The notes under the pieces are model-generated. The model had not been told where the DNA came from, made no database searches, and saw only the letters and a list, made by a program, of their open reading frames with translations. The position numbers and the translations under genes were made by a program. Positions 38,430 to 46,367 of a stretch of 64,000 nucleotides of DNA are shown here, one piece after another. Source of the stretch: Aphrocallistes beatrix (Eukaryota > Porifera > Hexactinellida > Sceptrulophora > Aphrocallistidae); NCBI GenBank assembly GCA_963281255.1, contig OY725501.1, forward strand, positions 2,519,674 through 2,583,673, written 5' to 3'. Numbering within the stretch: the first letter of the stretch is position 1; each line of letters opens with the position of its first letter.

Positions 38430-39605
38430 ATGTCTGGGGAAGAAGACTGTCGAGCGATCATAATCGATGGTGGTGGTGACACAATGAAGGGAGGGTTTGC
38501 AAAAGATCATTTCCCTTGTGCCAACTTTCCTAGTGTATTAGGAAGACCCCCAGTGAGGGGAAAAATGGTCGGAATGGGTGGCATGGATACCTATGTTGGA
38601 GAGGAGGCAAGAAAGAAAAAAAGAATACTTGACCTAAAATATCCCATTGAGCACGGTATGGTTACAAACTGGGATGACATGGAGAAGATCTGGCATCACA
38701 TGTTTTACAATGAACTTCGTGTTGCGCCTGAAGAGCATCCCATCTTACTCAGTGAGACACCACTCAATCCAAAAGCTAACAAAGAGAGAACCACACAGAT
38801 CATGTTTGAGACATTCAACACACCTGCTCTCTACATCTCTGTCAGCTCCGTACTCTCTCTCTATGGGTCCGGCCGGATCACTGGAGTAGTGCTGGAGTCC
38901 GGTCACACGGTATCTCACACAGTCCCCGTCTATGGCGGCGACGTCCTCCCTCACGCCGTTCAGAGATTCGACTTCGCTGGATGCCATCTCACTGATTACC
39001 TCGCGAAGAAACTGACTGAACGCGGTTACTCACTCAACCCCACACACCCACACACAATCACAGACACTGTACGAGACATCAAAGAGAAACTCGCCTACGT
39101 CCCTCTCCACTTCCAACATCAACCAGAAGAGAAGGGAACAGAACAAGTCAGGCAATACCAGCTGCCTGACGGCCAGACCATCTTTGTGGACAGAGAGCTG
39201 TCACAGTGTCCTGAGGCTCTCTTCCACCACCCTTCCACTCCTCACGTGAGAGGAGAGACGGCTAGGGGACTGCCTACTCCTGACCCTGACGGCATCCATC
39301 AATGTCTCAACACGTCTATACTCAAGTGTGACATGGACATCCGGAAACACTTGTACGCTAACATTGTCCTGTCAGGAGGTAGCACCTTGTTTCCGGGGAT
39401 GCGTGAGCGAGTAGAGAAGGAGATCTCCTCCCTCTCTCTCCCCACTGACCGTATCCGTGTGCTGGCACCTCCTGAGAGGAGATTCCTCGCGTGGATAGGA
39501 GGAGCTAATCTCGCCTCTCTCCAAACCTTCCAGAGGATGTGGAAAAGCAAACAGGAATATGATGAATGTGGACCGTCATATATATGGCTCAGATCTACAT
39601 TTTAA
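38430..39605 (+). CDS. Divergent intronless actin-like protein
   Basis: Single exon, 391 residues (conventional actin 375). It is clearly derived from conventional actin rather than an Arp class: [30 protein letters not shown] and [12 protein letters not shown] are almost unchanged. Key nucleotide-site residues have changed. Against actin numbering, Q137 is Ser, D154 is Glu, D157 is His, G158 is Thr, and the S14-G15 loop reads Gly-Asp; D11 and H161 are kept. Q137 and D154 position the attacking water and metal, so slow or absent ATP hydrolysis is expected (inference). Residues around 272-290 contain a proline-rich insertion. The C-terminus ends [19 protein letters not shown] instead of HRKCF. 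Polymerisation capacity is unknown. A copy of its 5' flank lies at 40994-41160. Confidence 0.88.
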   Translation: MSGEEDCRAIIIDGGGDTMKGGFAKDHFPCANFPSVLGRPPVRGKMVGMGGMDTYVGEEARKKKRILDLKYPIEHGMVTNWDDMEKIWHHMFYNELRVAPEEHPILLSETPLNPKANKERTTQIMFETFNTPALYISVSSVLSLYGSGRITGVVLESGHTVSHTVPVYGGDVLPHAVQRFDFAGCHLTDYLAKKLTERGYSLNPTHPHTITDTVRDIKEKLAYVPLHFQHQPEEKGTEQVRQYQLPDGQTIFVDRELSQCPEALFHHPSTPHVRGETARGLPTPDPDGIHQCLNTSILKCDMDIRKHLYANIVLSGGSTLFPGMRERVEKEISSLSLPTDRIRVLAPPERRFLAWIGGANLASLQTFQRMWKSKQEYDECGPSYIWLRSTF

Positions 39606-40027
39606 GAGATTATGCTATATTAATATAATAGGTCAGTGGCCGCTCATGCAGCTATATTTTAGAATAGTTTCTATTCGCTTTTTTAAAAGGATTATTTTGT
39701 TAACTGATGAAATAAAATAAAGATTTATTCTCGTTATACACAGGAACAAAGAAATATTCGAGTAACATTCCGGTTAATAAATCTACAAGCGCACTTCAAC
39801 TACTTTAAAACAAACTTGAAGGATAAATTGTTCTCACTTCCAAGTTCTGTGTAGCAGAATGGTGAACGATCCAAACCAGTTCTTCCAGTAGTTGGAAACA
39901 TTTGGCCTTCATTGAAAATAAGAAGCAAGAATTGACTGAAATTCTGATAAAAAAGAGACATACCCACTCTTCGAATAAGGGACACATCGTGTTATTGAGA
40001 GACTCATTCGCATTTTGAAAAAATGAT

Positions 40028-40190
40028 GTATGTCCGCCAGCCGCGCAGCGCAAGCAAGCGAAGCGCGCTTGTTATATCGAAAAAAAAGCATTCTCGATAT
40101 CATTACACCTTTTCAAATTTATAATAAACAATCGCGCTTCGCTTGTTTGTGCTGCGCGGCTGGCGGACAATTTGTGTCCGCCAGAGGCGT
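40028..40190. repeat. Inverted pair of GC-rich motif G
   Basis: TCCGCCAGCCGCGCAGCGCA at about 40035 and its inverse TGCTGCGCGGCTGGCGGACA at about 40149 face each other across about 95 bp. The same motif recurs at 45660-45740, 55068-55125 (inverted) and 63293-63365. Each is a GC island in AT-rich DNA. Confidence 0.75.
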
Positions 40191-40490
40191 CCTTTGGACA
40201 CCTAGGCTCACATTAATTAAGTGTAAGGTACTAGAACACATCTCTAAATACGTTATCTTAGTGTTAAAATCGAAATCACTCGAAAAATAATCAAATTTGT
40301 CAATTTTTGATGCGTAATGATTGACGCCATAACAGAGTGATGAGTCATCATTTTTTATGATAGTTATATCATATTTGAGATCTATTAATATACACATTCT
40401 ATTAAAATTTCAGCTCTTTATAAGTAAAATGGCTCAGTTATAATCGAAAAACTGAATTTCTATTTATAAAAAAAGGAAACAATGACGTCA
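40131..40490. repeat. Dispersed duplication, copy A (empty-site copy)
   Basis: Matches 45655-46195 in order and orientation: motif G, CCTAGGCTCACATTAATTAA, CATCTCTAAATACGT, TCAATTTTTGATG, GTAACAGAGTGATGAGTCAT-like sequence, ACACATTCTATTAAAATTTC and ATCGAAAAACTGAATTT. It lacks the MITE present in the other copy; the intact TA target is at 40383-40384. Confidence 0.8.
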
Positions 40491-40627
40491 TAATTCCATG
40501 ATGAGCCGACATTTGTGTCTGGGGTCAGAACTTAGTGGAGCCATAGCCAAAAGACTCCTACATGCCAAAAATCAGCTTTTTGTGCCTGGCAGTTTCTTCA
40601 ATCAATTCGTTACGTTACAGATATATA

Positions 40628-40940
40628 CAGTCGACTCCGCTTAATAGGGCCACATCGGTCAGAGGACATTTTGCCCCGATTAAGCGGAGGATTAACCGAA
40701 AATATTTTGTATTAACTTCTATGTGTGAGAGCTATTCCGGTCCTGCCAAAAGTGGCCCGATTAAGCGGCTGACCCGATTAAACAGTGGCAACAGTGGCAT
40801 ATATATATATATACGTATATATATATGCAAACATTAATCTAGTTTTAATAAGAAGGATGAACTCAGTATAATAATTGTAATGATTAAGAATTATTAAAAT
40901 GTCCTCTGACCGATGTGACCCTATTAAGTGGAGTTGACTG
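40628..40940. repeat. Pogo/Tc1-type MITE, family P, copy 4, interrupted
   Basis: Both ends (CAGTCGACTCCGCTTAATAG and inverted CAGTCAACTCCACTTAATAG) and flanking TA are present. The interior is split by about 90 bp containing a (TA)n run and unrelated AT-rich sequence, about 40797-40890. Confidence 0.8.
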
Positions 40941-40993
40941 TATTTGAAATTAAATATTTATCACTTTGTAATGGACATAGTTTAGAATATTAG

Positions 40994-41160
40994 TACAAGA
41001 CATTAACTTAATAGCTAATTCCGAATTAATATCGGGGAAGGCTATCATCGTAACGTAATTTAAAACTGATTTGCTGACGTAGTTGAAAATTTGAACACGT
41101 TATCATCTATCCATTTAATAATTAATTGAGATTCACAACTCAACAATCAGCTAAATGTCA
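40994..41160 (+). promoter_or_regulatory. Orphan copy of the actin-like gene's 5' flank
   Basis: Collinear with 38261-38435 just upstream of the actin-like start. Shared blocks are AAGACATTAACTTA, TAGCTAATTCC, a TTGCTGACG tract, ATTTGAAC-CGTTATCAT, and CATTTAATAATTAATTGAG followed by ATTCACAA and CAACAATCA. The match runs up to and includes a vestigial ATGTC at 41155 and then stops; no actin coding sequence follows. A promoter and 5'UTR copy without its gene. Confidence 0.75.
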
Positions 41161-41888
41161 TCCATATCTAGATTTGAATAGGGTTTAGATATAGTCAATA
41201 TGCATACATCTTTAAAATATAAGCTGATACAATGAAACTGCCGATTTTTGTTTGTTTTTCTCCGAATTATCATGACGTCATCATGATGACGTTATAATAA
41301 TATGGTACAAGTAGAAACATCTACTTTCCCATTATACTCAATACTAAAGTTTTCATATGTAAATTTGCAGTTTATAAAAAACTAATCTGCTACGCTAAGC
41401 TCACAAATTCTGTTTTTCTTTTCAGTTTATTTGCTAAGATGAATTCTATATATTTGTGTGGTCAGAGAAAAATAATGCTACATTTTAGTATGCGATTCCT
41501 AAACAATATTTATTCTCATCAATGATTACACCATATAAACCAAAAGTAATAGTAATACAGTATAATAAAGTATTATGAATTAATAACATAGTATTCGAGG
41601 CTATACAAATATGTATTCAGGATAAAATAGTCATTTTCGGACCACTTTCTAAATCTGATTTTTTGAAGTCCCGGCAATATAATTTTTAAATTTTGTCTTC
41701 TGCGTAATGAGTACTAGTATAGCTCATTTCCATGCAAGATAGATGCTAGATTTCATTCATTTGTCATGAAATAAATATAATACTGCTTTTTAGGGGGAAT
41801 AGTGCTGAATCGGTGGAAAAATCGGCATTCCTTTGTCTTGAAATAATCAACATTCACAGATACAAATAAATACTTAATTAAAAGAAGC
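41161..41888. other. Intergenic, 3' side of NMNAT-like gene 2
   Basis: AT-rich, no gene. A tract near 41660-41730 (CTTTCTAAATCTGATTTTT, TAGCTCATTTCC) resembles 54880-54930 and appears to be an old dispersed repeat. Confidence 0.5.
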
Positions 41889-42758
41889 TCAAGAATTAGA
41901 ATCTCTCTTCGTCCACAAGGCTATGATCTCAGCTGCTACATCTTCCTGCAACATCGTATTCAGGATGTCAATCTTCTTCTCTACAGCTGCTAGGCGTACT
42001 TTAGTCGAGCTCACTTCCAACTCTCCTTCTGCCTCAACAAGAAATACCTTTTCTTCCCATTGCTGCTTCATGTCTAGCTGAGGCCAGCGAGACTTGAATC
42101 GAACGGTTCCTTTTCTCCTCAGCAGTGCAAGTCCAACCCCTTTAGGGGGCGGATAGAGGTGGCATTTCAACATGTCCTCTCCCACCAGCATGACCACTAT
42201 GGGGGAGCGTACCTTCCTATTCCTGCACTCCCAATCGAAGTAGGCCTGTCTGTTATCCACTACCTCGTGGAAATTGAGGAATCTGTCAGCTTTAACTTCA
42301 AACAAATCTTGTTCGATAAGAGGATGTTTGTTTATGGCTAGGTCGATAAGACGGGCCCTCGTGTTACCATCTAGAAAGAACTTCTCCCCATACGAGTAGA
42401 CTATCTTTGGCATAACGTACTCGTCATGAGAAGCAGACAGGAGAGAACCTACTACGCGGGCATTGAAGTTTGACTCAATGTAGTTCCTAGCCATGTCATG
42501 CATCTCTATGTGCATCCTATGCACTGGACAGTAAGCCCCTGTTGTTATCAGGAGGATGGGGGTCTTCTCAGACGGACACTGTTCTATGCGCTCCAATATA
42601 TTCTTAGTCGGTGTCAAGTACCGAATGTTCTCAAAATTAGATTTAATCGAATTTAAATCAAAACGCCAGACTGGTATGTCCCGTATGTCCGATTGTTTCT
42701 CAGATTTTGCTTCAGCCATAATCTTGTTTAAATGTTTAATTCTGTTAAATTTACCCAA
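41889..42758 (-). CDS. NMNAT-like nucleotidyltransferase, copy 2
   Basis: Single exon, 289 residues from the first Met; Met14 (42719) is an alternative start closer to copy 1 in length. Predicted NMN/NaMN adenylyltransferase. The G74-AYCPVHRMH-83 nucleotide-binding motif, RVVGSLLSASHD, VMLVGEDMLKCHLYP and the EVSSTKVR loop are intact and shared with copy 1 at 30891-31718. The two proteins are collinear throughout and roughly half identical by eye, so they arose by duplication well before the present but share a distinctive subfamily, different from human NMNAT1-3 at the N-terminus. Same strand as copy 1. Between them lie the NHL pseudogene, the actin-like gene and transposon debris. Substrate preference and location in the cell cannot be read from the sequence. 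Confidence 0.8.
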   Translation of the reverse strand: MGKFNRIKHLNKIMAEAKSEKQSDIRDIPVWRFDLNSIKSNFENIRYLTPTKNILERIEQCPSEKTPILLITTGAYCPVHRMHIEMHDMARNYIESNFNARVVGSLLSASHDEYVMPKIVYSYGEKFFLDGNTRARLIDLAINKHPLIEQDLFEVKADRFLNFHEVVDNRQAYFDWECRNRKVRSPIVVMLVGEDMLKCHLYPPPKGVGLALLRRKGTVRFKSRWPQLDMKQQWEEKVFLVEAEGELEVSSTKVRLAAVEKKIDILNTMLQEDVAAEIIALWTKRDSNS

Positions 42759-42971
42759 TAAGTACAGTTTACAATTAATGGAATTATTTGTTGGAGTGAG
42801 TTTTACTGTGAGGACATAATGTAGTTAAGCAATTAGGTCTTAGGCGTTCAAAAGTTCGTAAACCTATCTGGCATAAATTGAATGCTCTGTGCCTCTTTCA
42901 CACCTTTTACTGCAAGGTGTATTTAAATGTATCGAATCGTGAAATACGGAAGCATAGCCCACTCTGTAGGC

Positions 42972-43295
42972 CAGGGTTGTCCAACTATATTTACTTCGGG
43001 CCGCAACTGCTTCATACCATTTAGTGGCGGGCCGCAATACAGGGGCGTGCACTCGGGATGGGTATGGATAGAGGCATTTTGGACAATTTGTAGCGTGAAC
43101 AATAGAAGCTAATATACTATAACGAATGATAAAATAAGGCAATCATGGCGCGAATAATACTTGTGGAAGAAAACGAGATGCATGATATGGAAAAATTTGG
43201 AGAATTTGTCTAAAAGTGGGTAAAAAGGGGGAGATTGAAGCAGGCAACGCGGGCCGCACAAAGCAAGGCCGCGGGCCGCCTGTTGGACAGCGGTG
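42972..43295. repeat. hAT-type MITE with perfect 8-bp target duplication
   Basis: 324-bp element with termini CAGGGTTGTCCAAC and inverted CACCGCTGTCCAAC. Exact flanking repeat CTGTAGGC at 42964-42971 and 43296-43303. Internal GGGCCGC motifs are typical of this hAT MITE type. It lies in the 5' region between NMNAT-like copy 2 and the next gene. Confidence 0.9.
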
Positions 43296-43567
43296 CTGTA
43301 GGCTATGACGGAAGCTATTGTGAGTGATTATTAAATTATTGAAGTTTAAAAGTGGGTACACTCTTGTTCAAACGTCCGAGCTAATATGTATAAATAAACA
43401 TAATTATACAGAGTCATTGACAAAAGTTATAAATACACAAGTTAGGAAGCAAAATACGTATAAATCCAAAATGTAAATACATGGAAGTAAATAATTTTAG
43501 AAAGCAAAATTCTAAAAAACTAAAATAACTAATAATATAGGTAGTCGGGTATTTCAGAAGTTAGCTA

Positions 43568-44854
43568 CTATAAAAGCAGAGTCTGCTCACTAAAAATGAG
43601 AATACAAGGCTTTTGAGTCACTACTACGATCCTTCCTTTTTCGTCTATTGCGATTCCTGCTGGTTTTTTAATATTAGTATCTAGCTTAGATAGGAGAGAG
43701 CCACCTTTATCAAAAATGAGAATTAGGTCCTTCTTATGATCAGAAAAAATAAACCTGCCAGCTCCGTCTATGCAGAATCCATAAGGCCGCTCTAAGTGTT
43801 TGGCAATAGAGAGCGAAATGCTTTGCTGCACCTGTGTGAAATTGTGGTCGAATGTAAACAGGAAGGGGTGGTTCCCTGTAATCACATGTATATAGTGTTC
43901 AGTAACATTGATGTTTATTGGCTTATTCAGTACAAAGTGTGTCCAGTACGTGAAGCTTTCTGTTTTTTCTATTTTTTCATGCAAAAATATTTGTATGCGA
44001 TTGTTATTGTAATCGCACACATAAATATTTCCATTAAATTTATTAGCTGCAATGCCATAAGGATGATCGAATTGTCCATTAGCATGACCAACTTTTCCAA
44101 ATTCACTTTTATATTCTCCATTCAAATTCAATACTAGCACACATCCAGCTTGAGACTGAGTGACAAGTATTCGATCCTCTGTGAGAGCGATAGAAAGAGG
44201 ATTGTTCATCCTAGATTCACAGAATTTGGGTTTTTGTTTAAATACAGCAATTTCTTTCAGGTATTTCCCTTCAGCATCAAATACCTGTAGTCTGTTGTTC
44301 GACTGATCCGCTACATAAATCTTACCACTTTCGTAATGAATTCCTAGTCCCCAAGGATTCCGAAATTGTCCATCTCCGCTACCTTCTGTACCGAAGTTAG
44401 CGACTGGCCTCGGTCCTCCAGTAGAATCTACCACAGGTGCATTGGAGACCTTCAATACACCCAGTTTACCAATACTCTTCAATAGACCCTCATCCCAATC
44501 TATGGTGACATCCTTAGATTCCACCCGAATCTTAAATTCTTCTTTCTTCTCTGTCAACTTCTGAACAAAGGAATCTCGTAGTTTCTTAAGCTCTATATAT
44601 TGCATTTCCTTAGTGGGGTCAAGCATCTCTTCCAGGTCTGAATTGGACTGCTTGTATTGATCTATATCTTTTTTATGAGTGGCACGGATCTCATCTAGCT
44701 GGTCCAGAAGTTCCCCCTCGCTTTCTCTCACATTCTCAATCAGACGTTCGACTCGTGTCTTAATATCTTGTTTTATTTGATCTATTTGATCCAAAAAAGT
44801 ATCTGTTACTTCAGGCGCCGTGGCCATTTGCAGTAATGCGCTGTTATCTATCAT
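43568..44854 (-). CDS. Coiled-coil NHL-repeat protein (RING-less TRIM-NHL type), copy 2
   Basis: Single exon, 428 residues; Met11 (MATAPEV) is an alternative start. Residues about 15-125 form a charged coiled coil like the B-box C-terminal region of TRIM proteins, but no RING or B-box zinc residues are present. From about residue 150 a six-blade NHL propeller follows, with clear blades: GSGDGQFRNPWGLGI / YVADQSNNRLQVFD, ANGQFDHPYGIA / VCDYNNNRIQIF, RPYGFCIDGAG / FSDHKKDLILIF and PAGIAIDEKGRIVV. NHL propellers bind RNA or protein; without the RING no ubiquitin-ligase activity is expected. A MITE starts only 26 bp above the start codon. Related genes are at 33699, 53363 and 61480. Confidence 0.85.
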   Translation of the reverse strand: MIDNSALLQMATAPEVTDTFLDQIDQIKQDIKTRVERLIENVRESEGELLDQLDEIRATHKKDIDQYKQSNSDLEEMLDPTKEMQYIELKKLRDSFVQKLTEKKEEFKIRVESKDVTIDWDEGLLKSIGKLGVLKVSNAPVVDSTGGPRPVANFGTEGSGDGQFRNPWGLGIHYESGKIYVADQSNNRLQVFDAEGKYLKEIAVFKQKPKFCESRMNNPLSIALTEDRILVTQSQAGCVLVLNLNGEYKSEFGKVGHANGQFDHPYGIAANKFNGNIYVCDYNNNRIQIFLHEKIEKTESFTYWTHFVLNKPININVTEHYIHVITGNHPFLFTFDHNFTQVQQSISLSIAKHLERPYGFCIDGAGRFIFSDHKKDLILIFDKGGSLLSKLDTNIKKPAGIAIDEKGRIVVVTQKPCILIFSEQTLLL

Positions 44855-44879
44855 ATTAAAGGTGCTTTATTATCATATA

Positions 44880-45124
44880 CAGTCCCGGCAAAAAATCTGG
44901 AATATTTTAGTATTTTCCAATTTTTTTGAATTTACCCGGTAATAAACATATAATATATGTTAATTAAATATTTCATACTTTTCGTGTTATAGAAAGAGTA
45001 GACTCTAGATTTTCATTGCATTAAATTAATAAAAAATATTCTGCAATATTAAAATTTGTTATTTTTGCTAAAACTAGTATATTCATATTTTACATAGAAT
45101 ATTCCAGACTTTTTGCCGGGACTG
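44880..45124. repeat. Tc1/pogo-type MITE at the NHL gene 5' end
   Basis: 245 bp with near-perfect termini CAGTCCCGGCAAAAAATCTG and inverted CAGTCCCGGCAAAAAGTCTG, flanked by TA on both sides. It occupies the immediate promoter/5'UTR position of the minus-strand NHL gene ending its frame at 44854. Confidence 0.9.
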
Positions 45125-45654
45125 TAGTATACAGAAAAATTTCAATGTGGATGTCTCTACGATATTATGCTAACGTCATGATAACGTCAGGATGACAGCA
45201 AAAATATAAAATTCATGTTTTATCATAAAAAGCAAATTAGTGGTGAAAAAGAGCCTCACAGAAGGAATGTGAGCGTGCTTCCATATCCTGAATGGTGACG
45301 CAAATATTGAATGTTGCGTCATGTATCATGATAAATTAGTAGATTTCGGAAATCGAAAGATAGATCCGCATTTTTAGTGCAGCTCCTAGTATAGGAGATG
45401 CCTTAAGTCATGTTCGGTTTTCGACGTCCGTAAAACTCAATTAAGGCTGTATATTATGCAAATGCCCTAGAGTCACTTAATTGAGCTGCACTATCGGTCT
45501 GTCGACCGATATTTTTATACACTGGCCCACCTTCACCAAAAAATTCAAGTAATTTTCTTCAAAAACTTGCTAGGAGGGGGATTACTGCCAAACGGCAGTA
45601 ACATTCATTTTAGAGCTGTGACATATTCTATTATATTTGATCAATGATTCAATA
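45125..45654. repeat. Intergenic with dispersed repeat fragment
   Basis: AT-rich. The stretch 45470-45515 (GAGCTGCACTATCGGTCTGT) is the inverse of 54781-54825, an otherwise unidentified repeat family. A matching inverted GTGCAGCTCC lies at 45379. No gene. Confidence 0.5.
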
Positions 45655-46195
45655 TAACAAGCGCGCTTCGCTTGCTTGTGCTGCGCGGCTGGCGAACAAT
45701 TTGTGTCCGCCAGGGCGTCCTTTTGGCGCCTAGGCTCACATTGATTAATTATATGGTAGATAACATCTCTAAATACGTCAGTCTTACTGTTATAATAAAT
45801 ACTCAAAAAATCACCAAATTCGTCAATTTTTGATGAGTAATGATGACGTCGTAACAGAGTGATGAGTCATTTTTTTTTTGATGATAATTGTGATTTGAGA
45901 TGTACAGTCAGGGTCGCTTATTATGAACCCGCTTAATATGAACATTCGTTTATTATGAACTAACCTCCTGGTCCCAATTTTAATTCTTACTAGATAGGAT
46001 TTGTATTGAATCAAGTTCGCTTAATATGAAGTATCTCTATTATGAACAGATCTTTTGGTCCCCTGGTGGTTCTCACAATAAGCGACCCTGACTGTATTAA
46101 TGTACACATTCTATTAAAATTTCGGCCTTCTATTACCTAAAATGACAGAGTTATAGTCGAAAAACTGAATTTTTAATAATAAAAAAGGTGACAAT
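45655..46195. repeat. Dispersed duplication, copy B, with a MITE inserted
   Basis: Collinear with 40131-40490 apart from a 190-bp insertion. The spurious minus-strand frames at 45582-45806 and 45823-46014 are translated repeat. Confidence 0.8.
45905..46094. repeat. Tc1/pogo-type MITE, family Q, filled site
   Basis: 190 bp with termini CAGTCAGGGTCGCTTATTAT and inverted CAGTCAGGGTCGCTTATTGT, flanked by TA (45903-45904 and 46095-46096). Internal TTATTATGAAC and CTTAATATGAA repeats. The paralogous copy at 40383-40384 shows the uninterrupted TA target. Confidence 0.9.
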
Positions 46196-46367
46196 GACAA
46201 GCAAGCTGAAAATCTAAAAATAGATGAGTGTTTTAAATATTCGTGAAATTCAAAAATTATACTCAGTCCGGCTATAGCAAAAGGGGACCAGTTAAATCAA
46301 AGCGTTACAGGCCCATTTATACTTCACATCTCTAAAATTAACCAATGATTAGTAAGCGTGCATTCTA

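Larger units (their letters stand above)
39606..40993. other. Repeat-filled gap after the actin-like gene
   Basis: Holds the inverted GC-rich repeat pair and duplication copy A (40028-40490) and a family-P MITE (40628-40940). Open frames here, including 39800-40103, are translated repeat or antisense noise. Confidence 0.6.

Noticed and set aside
39800..40397. Several short frames rich in Cys/Ala (e.g. CCAAGGQF)
   Set aside because: They are translations of the GC-rich motif G repeats, in both orientations.
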